From positions 2,728,001 through 2,792,000 of the forward strand of contig NZ_AP027368.1 of the NCBI RefSeq assembly GCF_030296015.1: a stretch of 64,000 bases of DNA, given 5' to 3'. The translations under genes and the position numbers were made by a program. This DNA is from Ferrimonas sp. YFM. GTDB taxonomy: Bacteria > Pseudomonadota > Gammaproteobacteria > Enterobacterales > Shewanellaceae. This document shows, piece by piece, positions 18,604 to 25,226 of this stretch (the first letter of the stretch is position 1; the number at the start of each line of letters is the position of its first letter). The notes under the pieces are model-generated. The model was given only the letters and a program-made list of their open reading frames with translations, did not search any database and was not told the DNA's origin.

Positions 18604-18981
18604 ATGAAAAAAACAATCATTCTCAGCACAATATGTATTGTCGCATCATTGAGTTTAACCACAAACGCAAATAACTGGGGCCGATATTTCTTTGTCCCGG
18701 ATAAAACTACTGTTAAGATGTTCACTAAGGAATGTACAGGAAAACCTAGCAATCAATGTTTCAAAGTCATTAAGCGCACTTTCCCACCTCAAGATGGAAA
18801 GCTGTCAGCATGGTTTACTACCGTTTATACACAACATATGACGGCCAAACTTTACCCGGAAGAACTTAAAAAGCTGTATAGCAATTATCCTGTTAACTTT
18901 CAGAAATCATGTGCCGAACGAGAAAACACTACCAAATTAGTTTGCCAAACCATTGGACTTGTGGGCTTGCCAACTAATTGA
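18604..18981 (+). CDS. small secreted protein of unknown function (125 aa)
   Basis: Begins MKKTIILSTICIVASLSLTTNANN: a typical Sec signal peptide with predicted cleavage after about residue 22. The mature part is about 100 residues with four cysteines (in KECTGK, NQCFK, KSCAE and LVCQT), which could form two disulfides in the periplasm. AAGGA precedes the ATG. A lipoprotein gene follows 38 nt downstream on the same strand, so the pair is probably an envelope-directed cargo operon of the element. I recognise no family. Confidence 0.75.
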   Translation: MKKTIILSTICIVASLSLTTNANNWGRYFFVPDKTTVKMFTKECTGKPSNQCFKVIKRTFPPQDGKLSAWFTTVYTQHMTAKLYPEELKKLYSNYPVNFQKSCAERENTTKLVCQTIGLVGLPTN

Positions 18982-19019
18982 AGAAAAATAAGGATTAAAA
19001 CTTCTTTAAGGAGATAGTA

Positions 19020-20195
19020 ATGAGCCGGATGATGTTATTGCTTGCAGCCACTTTACTTTCAGGTTGTGTCTCAACCGATAAAAATGAACCTCCTAGCGAT
19101 ATTGAGCTTCCATACACGCTAGATAGATCTGCATTTTTATGGCAATTCAAAGAATGCGTGTTCGATATCAGGGACCCTAAGAACATCAAAACTTACATTG
19201 GAAAACATGGGTGCGAACGTACAGATTACATAAAAGATGACATTTATGTCGAAAAATTACTAATACTTTTATCTACGTCGAGCAATCATGACTATATAAA
19301 GTTCCTTGACGGGGTTGTCACTTCTTATGAACGCCCGAAGCCAAACTTACCGATGAAGTATAAAATATTTCCAAATGACAACAGCCCTTATGGAAATAAA
19401 AAGTGCCTTTTTAAGATAAGCGATGAAAAGATAACAAATTTGCAGTCTTCAACAACCGACTATTCTTGCGAAGGGATTAGCTCTTTCTATGATTATCTAG
19501 ACCCATATAGGATCAAGAAACTTATCGATGAAGATGATGGATTATATAGTACATTGTGGTCCATTGCATATTCAAAAAAATATAATGCTGTAACGGTATC
19601 TGATGGTTTGATAAATTCATTTAATATACCGTCCATTGATGAACAAAACTACAAGCAAGAATTAACTCTTGATCTTATAAAAGACAAAGAAAACCTTAGT
19701 AAACTACACAACGGTAAATACAAAATTAAAATAGATGATAAAGGAAACTCTTTTACTCCTGGAGAAATAATTTCTAGAAAAATTTCACTCGATAAACACC
19801 TGATAAAAGTGGGTGATTCTTATACCGCAACAAACGCTTTTAACGTTTCCAGAATAGTGACCGTAAAACATTACCAACAAACCATTTTGAAAATTATTGA
19901 ACCAAATCCAATAGAAGACCGTTCAGTAAAGCCGGTTGAGGCAGGTTCTGTTTGCATTGGTTATGATTATATAACAATGTCTGGAAAAGGTAAATCTCTT
20001 CATGATGCGAAGAAGCTGGGTAAGATAACACTATATGGCGAGATAGCCAAAGATAAAAGTAGTTACATTGAAAAAAACTTTCCGACATTAGACTTTCCTG
20101 TAGAAGAGCATATACACACGGAAACAATAAATTTTAAACTACACGGAATAAAACAAGGAAATCGATTTTTAGATATATATAAGTGTGGTCTATAA
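19020..20195 (+). CDS. putative lipoprotein of unknown function (391 aa)
   Basis: The signal MSRMMLLLAATLLSGCVSTD has a clear lipobox (LLSGC, Cys16). The mature protein is long, Lys/Asp/Tyr-rich and AT-rich in codon use, with scattered cysteines and no motif I recognise. TTAAGGAG precedes the ATG. It follows the 18604 secreted protein by 38 nt. Together they could act at the cell surface, for example in exclusion or phage resistance, but that is speculation. The composition differs clearly from backbone genes, in line with acquisition. Confidence 0.78.
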   Translation: MSRMMLLLAATLLSGCVSTDKNEPPSDIELPYTLDRSAFLWQFKECVFDIRDPKNIKTYIGKHGCERTDYIKDDIYVEKLLILLSTSSNHDYIKFLDGVVTSYERPKPNLPMKYKIFPNDNSPYGNKKCLFKISDEKITNLQSSTTDYSCEGISSFYDYLDPYRIKKLIDEDDGLYSTLWSIAYSKKYNAVTVSDGLINSFNIPSIDEQNYKQELTLDLIKDKENLSKLHNGKYKIKIDDKGNSFTPGEIISRKISLDKHLIKVGDSYTATNAFNVSRIVTVKHYQQTILKIIEPNPIEDRSVKPVEAGSVCIGYDYITMSGKGKSLHDAKKLGKITLYGEIAKDKSSYIEKNFPTLDFPVEEHIHTETINFKLHGIKQGNRFLDIYKCGL

Positions 20196-20252
20196 AATTT
20201 ATTTAGTTGCCTAGCTAAATTATCAATAAACATTGTGTTTATCTGTAACAAC

Positions 20253-20573
20253 TTAGACAGCCAAAAAGTGCACACTTTTTGGCTGTGTCTTTTTGCATTG
20301 TTCTGTAATCATCAGCTTCACATGCTCCTGCAAGCCCCGCAAAAGCTGCATCCGATTGTAAGATGCAAAGCCAGACTCCAAGCTAAGCCGTCTAGCCAGC
20401 ACGCTAAGCGCATAATCCAGCCGGCATAGTGCAGTGGCACTAGGTTGCCGCTGCTTTACTTGTAAGACGCTGTAGTAGCCCTTACTCATGCCCAGAAAGC
20501 GTTCGCTAAACTGATACTTTGATTTACACAGGCCCATTCTTTTTAGCTGCAAGTAAATCTCATCCAATGTCAT
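20253..20573 (-). CDS. DUF6626-like small protein, possible DNA-binding
   Basis: 106 aa starting MTLDEIYLQLKRMGLCKSKY. The central segment QFSERFLGMSKGYYSVLQVKQRQPSATAL reads like a helix-turn-helix, and the whole resembles DUF6626 proteins of integrative elements as I recall them. No function is known to me. The 3' end of the gene is a perfect 28-bp palindrome that contains the element dyad (copy B), so the final residues KSVHFLAV are encoded by the operator-like sequence. That makes it my candidate for the protein that binds the dyads; this is untested. Confidence 0.65.
   Translation of the reverse strand: MTLDEIYLQLKRMGLCKSKYQFSERFLGMSKGYYSVLQVKQRQPSATALCRLDYALSVLARRLSLESGFASYNRMQLLRGLQEHVKLMITEQCKKTQPKSVHFLAV
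20258..20285. promoter_or_regulatory. element dyad motif, copy B, inside a perfect 28-bp palindrome
   Basis: 13-bp arms (CAGCCAAAAAGTG and its complement) around CA. It contains AAAAGTGCACACTTTT, the best-symmetric copy of the element dyad. It overlaps the end of the 20253-20573 gene and lies 62 bp past the 19020-20195 stop, so it could also act as a terminator hairpin for that plus-strand gene (TCTTTTT follows). Confidence 0.6.
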
Positions 20574-20794
20574 GATAACTCCATTCTAGTACTGGGTGAC
20601 CATACCCTTTCTTGTTATTTATCCCATTATCACTACTTAGTTAACTGAATTGCTCATTTTCAGGACGTTCAAGCCACCTCTGTTTAGCCTCCTTCCCAAA
20701 GCCTATAAACCATATCGTTACCTAAACAACTCCGTATATTCGCTAACTAAAAAGCGATTTAGATAAATACAAACATGATTTAGGAGCAAATACT

Positions 20795-21316
20795 ATGCAC
20801 TACAAACAACTATCACGAGTCGCAACCCAGCAAGAAATAATATCTAAAGTCAACAATGCCAAGTTCAATCCAGACCTCGCATTAACACTGACTTTATGTG
20901 AAGTACCTTTATACGAACAAACCAACCTAGCAAACAGTTCAGTCACACAACAGCAATTCCATATACTAGAAAATAACTTCAAACGATTTATGTGTTACCT
21001 AAACGAAGTTTGTTATGGCCGGAACTGGTATAGGCTTAAAAAGAACAACCCAGAAAAGAGCATTCAAATCCTTGCTGCTATCGAAATCAAAAATCATCAG
21101 TATCACTTTCATTGCTCAGTACAAACACCGACCCACATGATACAAGATGACTTTAAGGAGTTCATATTGAAACTATGGCCTAAGACAAAATATGGCAGCA
21201 AACATGAAAATGACATAAGGCCAATTTACGACTTGAACGGATGGATTAGTTATATGACTAAAGACCTACACAAACATAACGGCTTAGGATACGTTTCTTA
21301 CTCAAATTTTTGCTAA
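20795..21316 (+). CDS. candidate HUH-type replication initiator (173 aa)
   Basis: The protein contains a His-hydrophobe-His triad (HFH, residues 104-106, in YHFHCSVQTP) and, 47 residues on, WISYMTKDL with Tyr153 and Lys156 in the YxxK arrangement. This is the two-motif order of HUH Rep endonucleases used in rolling-circle replication. The length is short for a Rep, and no helicase domain follows. AGGAGC precedes the ATG at 20795. Immediately downstream (21317-21546) lies hairpin-rich non-coding DNA that could be an origin. The identification is by motif only; a diverged transposase-like HUH protein is the main alternative. Confidence 0.55.
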   Translation: MHYKQLSRVATQQEIISKVNNAKFNPDLALTLTLCEVPLYEQTNLANSSVTQQQFHILENNFKRFMCYLNEVCYGRNWYRLKKNNPEKSIQILAAIEIKNHQYHFHCSVQTPTHMIQDDFKEFILKLWPKTKYGSKHENDIRPIYDLNGWISYMTKDLHKHNGLGYVSYSNFC

Positions 21317-21546
21317 ACTCGTTGCCGAAGCATACTTCCCTCGAACGCAGCAAATTTCACAACATGAAATATTTTTTACTAAACGGGGCAACTCGTTTAG
21401 TAGCGAAGCGTATCTGTCATTTCAACAGTAACAAGCACATCAAAACAAACAACGAACACTGACACCAAAGATAGGTCTGCGTAGTTTACGAAGCAGCAAG
21501 CCTATCTTGCAGTGGCACTTGACTAGCAGAGCTAGACAAGCAGACA
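21317..21546. other. hairpin-rich non-coding region after the Rep-like gene
   Basis: Contains ACTAAACG-N8-CGTTTAGT (21378-21401); a nested hairpin with AAGATAGG/CCTATCTT arms (21468-21508) and inner CTGC/GCAG; and CTTGACTAG-N5-CTAGACAAG (21518-21540), imperfect by one base. AACTCGTT and CGAAGC(A/G)TA recur at the start of the region and beside the first hairpin. The layout would suit a replication origin or single-strand initiation site. Confidence 0.45.
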
Positions 21547-22185
21547 TTATTCCATACGTCTTAATAAAGACCTTAGTTTATTTGCACTTTGCTTCACTTG
21601 ATCTTCATTTATTGCTTCTTCGTTGCTATCTACTACAGGGTTATTGATCTCATCAAACTTTCTTTGCAATGCACTAATTCGAATATCTTTTATTGTTCGC
21701 TTTTCTTCTCTGTTAGCATGCTCAGAACGAGAATCGCAATATCGAGGCACACCTTCTGCACTTGGATAAGGCTCATAACCAGGACTAAAATCAACCGTAC
21801 GATCTAAGCATTCAGCTAAGTTACCATTATCACTCAATAGCTCTTCCAAACGCTCAACAGCTTTTTCATATAAGGATTGTGCTTTATTAAAAAGTACAGT
21901 TTTATCTTTAGTTAAAGCGCTAGGGTTAGCGGATAGCTTCAGATACCTGTTGTTTACCTTATCGGCTTTGTCCAACATGTCAGCATAATCACCCAACTGT
22001 CCCCACAAGTCTCGCTTGTGTTCACGCATGCTTTTCTCTTCTTCCCATTCATCATTCATTTGGCTGATTTCATCATCTGTGAGCACAGCTTTTAAGTCGC
22101 GCTGAGTAACTTTGTCACCACTAGACAACTTTCTTATATGGGATTCGATCTTTGATTTTTGTAACTCTAAAGACTTGTGAGTCAT
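21547..22185 (-). CDS. hypothetical element protein, predicted coiled coil (212 aa)
   Basis: Highly charged helical protein (KSKIESHIRKLSSGDK, ALQRKFDEINNPV) with likely coiled-coil stretches and no membrane segment. I recognise no family. I start at ATG 22185 (MTHKSLELQKSK): the frame is open to 22281, but that extension would translate the dyad motif at 22214-22239, which elsewhere lies outside genes. It is downstream of, and on the same strand as, the CxxC protein at 22291-23076, with about 105 nt between them. The two may work together. Confidence 0.65.
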   Translation of the reverse strand: MTHKSLELQKSKIESHIRKLSSGDKVTQRDLKAVLTDDEISQMNDEWEEEKSMREHKRDLWGQLGDYADMLDKADKVNNRYLKLSANPSALTKDKTVLFNKAQSLYEKAVERLEELLSDNGNLAECLDRTVDFSPGYEPYPSAEGVPRYCDSRSEHANREEKRTIKDIRISALQRKFDEINNPVVDSNEEAINEDQVKQSANKLRSLLRRME

Positions 22186-22213
22186 AGTAGCACTACCGGA
22201 AACTACAGATACA

Positions 22214-22239
22214 AAAAATGTACACTTTTTGTCACTGTA
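22214..22239 (-). promoter_or_regulatory. element dyad motif, copy C
   Basis: AAAAATGTACACTTTT followed by TGTCACTGTA. It lies 29 bp upstream of the start chosen for the 21547-22185 gene, in the same orientation as copies A, D and E relative to the downstream minus-strand genes. Confidence 0.55.
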
Positions 22240-22290
22240 AAGCAATGTCATTTTGTCAAGCGAAAGATATGTGCAATGCAATAAGCAAGT

Positions 22291-23076
22291 CTATTTTTTA
22301 TTAGCTTTGACTCTTGAATTCCCTTCTAAATGCTTCCTATAGCCATCCACCATCAAATCAACAATTTCGTCAATGTCAAATAGATTAAGATAAGGAATAA
22401 CTAGATCACTCTTAGTTTCGGATAGTAAACCACATAAGGTTTGCTCTTCCTCATCCAATCCTTTCAAATACACCTCAATAAAAAAGCCTTCAAACATAAA
22501 GCATACAGAAATATTTTCCACTTTCTCGTTTTCATAAATCCGACAAAATGGTGAAACAATAAATTGCTTTATAGCTTGATCAGTAAATCCTTTGCTTTTA
22601 CTAAGGTCAAGAACTCGACTTAATTTTATAGAGAATTTATTTGAGGGGATAGACAAATCATTTAATATAGCATTCCTTAAATATTCATTGTCTTTATCAA
22701 GGATCACTACATTGCGATAGGATGCATGTGATGAATTCGCAGCCCGCCAATAGATCGACAAGAAATACATAATTAACTTATGTTGATCTAAATTGGAAAA
22801 ATGTAACCCATCAGTTTTCTTTTCAAATGTACAACCACTCCCTCTTAATACACCCAGTGAATATCTCTCATAATTGTGATTTAATAATTTCTCGCAATCA
22901 GCACATAACTGATTCTCCGCCCAGCTATCACTGCTATAACCTATGGGAGCATTTCCCGAAGTAATAGCTATTGCTTTTCCAGAGTTTGTTCTAAATATCT
23001 TTTTGAAAACAGAATCTCCGACAGCATGAGATATTTGCAAATCACTTTGGATATTACATAACTTACACTTTTTCAC
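22291..23076 (-). CDS. zinc-binding HNH-like protein (261 aa), possible defence cargo
   Basis: The N-terminus has CKLC (residues 4-7) then ISHAVGDSVFKK, and CADC later near residues 58-61: a two-CxxC metal site with an intervening histidine, as in HNH-like nucleases of the 'CxxC...SHxxP...CxxC' type often found in defence islands. The remainder is a helical and beta region without a motif I know. The start is GTG at 23076 with a perfect AAGGAGGTGAA in front, whereas no ATG fits. The nuclease role is inferred from the cysteine/histidine pattern only. It probably shares an operon with the 21547-22185 gene. Confidence 0.6.
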   Translation of the reverse strand: MKKCKLCNIQSDLQISHAVGDSVFKKIFRTNSGKAIAITSGNAPIGYSSDSWAENQLCADCEKLLNHNYERYSLGVLRGSGCTFEKKTDGLHFSNLDQHKLIMYFLSIYWRAANSSHASYRNVVILDKDNEYLRNAILNDLSIPSNKFSIKLSRVLDLSKSKGFTDQAIKQFIVSPFCRIYENEKVENISVCFMFEGFFIEVYLKGLDEEEQTLCGLLSETKSDLVIPYLNLFDIDEIVDLMVDGYRKHLEGNSRVKANKK

Positions 23077-23141
23077 TTCACCTCCTTAAAAAGTCCATTG
23101 TACGACTTTAAAATTGCTTCTAGTAACTAGCAGTTGAGCAT

Positions 23142-23345
23142 TTACAATGTGAGCTTTTTATATGAAATAATTAACCCAATAAACACCCCTAAAGTTGGCC
23201 AAAACCATTTCCAATTTTTCAAATAAAATCTAAGTGTCATGTGTGCAAACTCTGATGTCCAGTGTCGTTTGTAACGAACACCAGGATAAACACCTTCGAT
23301 TGTATATTTTTTTCCTTGCCACCAACTTTTGATTTGTTCGACCAT
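23142..23345 (-). CDS. 67-aa protein with one C-terminal membrane segment
   Basis: MVEQIKSWWQGKKYTIEGVY and a basic middle section are followed by one hydrophobic helix (about residues 45-63, WFWPTLGVFIGLIISYKKL). ATG 23345 is preceded by GGAG. It lies between the recombinase gene and the HNH-like gene, all on the minus strand. The family is unknown; it looks like a small tail-anchored inner-membrane protein. Confidence 0.6.
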   Translation of the reverse strand: MVEQIKSWWQGKKYTIEGVYPGVRYKRHWTSEFAHMTLRFYLKNWKWFWPTLGVFIGLIISYKKLTL

Positions 23346-23411
23346 GGAGACTCCATTTAATAAATATTTAATGTTTTTTATACTCTAAACACTCTACTTA
23401 GAAACTGTCAA

Positions 23412-23984
23412 TCACACCAGCTCTACAGCAGCTTTCAACATTGCATCATTCACATCAATGTAACGCTGAGTTGTGCTCATGTGCTGATGACCTGCCAAAG
23501 TCATTAGTACCTTTGCAGATACACCTTTGTGAGCAAGGTTCGTGATGAAGGTTCTGCGCCCGCTATGACTGCTAGCACCGTCAATAGCTGCTTGTGCATA
23601 CAGCTTAGAAAAAACCTGGCATAACGAGTTACCAGAAAACGCCGCACCTTTTTGGGAGCGAAGCAAAGGACGGTACGCTTGGCCAAGTAGTTTGTTCTGC
23701 GCCTTGGAGTAATCAGCCAGCACAATAGCCAGTTTCTTGCTGACTATCACTACCCTGCCCTTACTGCCTTTGGTTTGGCTAGCTGACAGAGTAACGATCT
23801 CTTTTACGTTACCGCTGGTGTCATACACATCACCAACAGTCAGTGAAGCTATCTCCTTGACCCGCAGCCCTGCGTAGTAGGACAAGCACAACGCCAGTGC
23901 ATTCCGTTCGGCATGTCTCCCCGCTTTAGCGACTGCCAGTACCCTTTTGAACTCTTTTACAGTCAGTGTCTTCGCTTGCTTCAT
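23412..23984 (-). CDS. tyrosine recombinase (phage integrase family), 190 aa
   Basis: Catalytic domain of a tyrosine recombinase. The first arginine is in YAGLRVKEIASL, the HxGR box is HSGRRTF, and the C-terminal GHQHMSTTQRYI carries the H and the nucleophile tyrosine. It lacks the usual N-terminal arm-binding domain, so it is a short single-domain integrase like those found as accessory recombinases in elements. TAGGAGG is well placed before ATG 23984. It is far from either element end, whereas a serine recombinase sits at the right end, so I think this one is not the main integrase. A dyad copy lies 70 bp upstream. Confidence 0.85.
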   Translation of the reverse strand: MKQAKTLTVKEFKRVLAVAKAGRHAERNALALCLSYYAGLRVKEIASLTVGDVYDTSGNVKEIVTLSASQTKGSKGRVVIVSKKLAIVLADYSKAQNKLLGQAYRPLLRSQKGAAFSGNSLCQVFSKLYAQAAIDGASSHSGRRTFITNLAHKGVSAKVLMTLAGHQHMSTTQRYIDVNDAMLKAAVELV

Positions 23985-24053
23985 GTGTTCCTCCTATAAC
24001 ATAACCTTCTGTTTTGTTTATTGTATTTCCTTATGTTTCGGTTGAGCGACCTG

Positions 24054-24079
24054 AAAAGTGAACACTTTTATACGCTGTA
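24054..24079 (-). promoter_or_regulatory. element dyad motif, copy D
   Basis: AAAAGTGAACACTTTT followed by ATACGCTGTA. It lies 70 bp upstream of the tyrosine recombinase start (minus strand) and 83 bp before the plus-strand gene at 24162, so it could control either. Confidence 0.6.
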
Positions 24080-24161
24080 AATCAGCACGTTAGCGCAGAA
24101 CATAATCATCTATGTGTTTGATTATGTTTTTGGGGAGATAAATACAAAGAAAGGAGACATC

Positions 24162-24401
24162 ATGCGATACCACGAATTTGCCCCCAAACGGGAACTAGAC
24201 GACGCTCCACAGCCCACATACGCAGATTACAACGATGCCCGCAGGCCAAGGCTGACGCTGCGACATTTACACAAAGCAAGACTGAAGATGGACAAAGACA
24301 GACAAGAGCAAGAGGAACAGCGGAGGATCGTTGCTACGGTCTACAGAGACAGACCCAATGACAAACAGACACAGCAGCAACAGGAAAAAGACAGCCAGTA
24401 A
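24162..24401 (+). CDS. 79-aa charged protein of the element
   Basis: Begins MRYHEFAPKRELDDAPQPTY and ends in a Gln/Lys-rich tail. It is strongly basic and acidic overall, with RRPRLTLRHLHKARLKMDK in the middle. AAGGAGA stands 5 nt before the ATG at 24162; an in-frame upstream ATG at 24114 has no such site. No family recognised. It ends 4 nt before a strong hairpin shared with the convergent zinc-ribbon gene. Confidence 0.65.
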   Translation: MRYHEFAPKRELDDAPQPTYADYNDARRPRLTLRHLHKARLKMDKDRQEQEEQRRIVATVYRDRPNDKQTQQQQEKDSQ

Positions 24402-24405
24402 AAAA

Positions 24406-24436
24406 GCAGTGCTCCCAGGAGCACTGCTTTCTATTC
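24406..24436. terminator. bidirectional terminator
   Basis: GCAGTGCTCC (24406-24415), CA, GGAGCACTGC (24418-24427): perfect 10-bp arms. It is followed by TTTCTATT on the plus strand and AAAAA precedes it (T5 for minus-strand transcripts), so it can serve both convergent genes. Confidence 0.8.
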
Positions 24437-24441
24437 GTATA

Positions 24442-24567
24442 TTACTTTTTCACCCGTTTCATAGTGCCACCACACTTAGTACAGCGCTTGGTGGCTGCTG
24501 GTGCAAATTTTGTGAACTCCATGTGGCCACAGGTGGTTTTCATGCATTGGTAGTAGTACGTTGCCAT
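24442..24567 (-). CDS. 41-aa zinc-ribbon protein
   Basis: A very small gene, translated from ATG 24567 with AAGGAGC in front. The peptide starts MATYYYQCMKTTCGHMEF and ends CTKCGGTMKRVKK. Four cysteines (8, 13, 29, 32) form a zinc-ribbon pattern. Such proteins often occur in phages and integrative elements, where their role is unknown. It lies between the terminator and the lipoprotein gene at 24662. Confidence 0.7.
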   Translation of the reverse strand: MATYYYQCMKTTCGHMEFTKFAPAATKRCTKCGGTMKRVKK

Positions 24568-24661
24568 TAGCTGCTCCTTGTGAAATTGGCTTCGGGCATT
24601 CGTACTGTACGAGGTAGCAGCTTTATGGACGACCTCAGTCCTTCAACTACAGCCTAATCGT

Positions 24662-25219
24662 TTACTTATATATCAGGTCGTGTTGCTGAGGTCGGATAGA
24701 TGCATTAGCTAAACGATCGATTAACTCCTTTAGTCCAGCAGCACTGTTAGAATCCAAGTAGAAGCCGTATCCCGTGGACATTCCTAATGCAACAGGTTCA
24801 ACATACAATAAATGCTGCTGTTTGTTGCCACTCCAAATTGTGAACCTAAAGCTCGAACCCATTTCATCGTCAATAGTAGCTATTTCTTTGTTCAGAAGGT
24901 CTTTTCTCTGAAGTGCAATCTGTTCCCACTCCAAGTACTTTCTTATAGCGACCAGGTACTCATCAGCATTGGACTTTGACACATACAGATAGCCGTTACC
25001 TCCGCCATAGCGCTCAACATATATGCTAAGCATGTTTACAGTGTCATTGTCGCCATACGCTGTAACTGTCGTAGGCATTTCAGTGAATTTTTGTAAAACG
25101 GAGTTATGTTGCAGACCATGTATGCCTGTATCAGACATTCTGGTAGTTTTGCTGATCCCTGTTGATACACATGCGGACAACAGTAGAAAACAGCATATAG
25201 CCAAGATCCTTTTCATCAT
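24662..25219 (-). CDS. putative lipoprotein of the element (185 aa)
   Basis: From ATG 25219 the protein starts MMKRILAICCFLLLSACVST with a lipobox (LSAC). The mature part shows SGNKQQHLLYVEPVALG but no family I know. An in-frame TTG at 25234 would overlap the end of the serine recombinase gene and is less likely; AAGGG precedes the ATG. It begins 8 nt after the recombinase stop, so the two genes form an operon. Confidence 0.72.
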   Translation of the reverse strand: MMKRILAICCFLLLSACVSTGISKTTRMSDTGIHGLQHNSVLQKFTEMPTTVTAYGDNDTVNMLSIYVERYGGGNGYLYVSKSNADEYLVAIRKYLEWEQIALQRKDLLNKEIATIDDEMGSSFRFTIWSGNKQQHLLYVEPVALGMSTGYGFYLDSNSAAGLKELIDRLANASIRPQQHDLIYK

Positions 25220-25226
25220 ACGACCC

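Noticed and set aside
21378-21401. Hairpin considered as an integron attC site
   Set aside because: No RYYYAAC/GTTRRRY core pair at the expected ends; no integron integrase in the window. A replication-origin role is more plausible.
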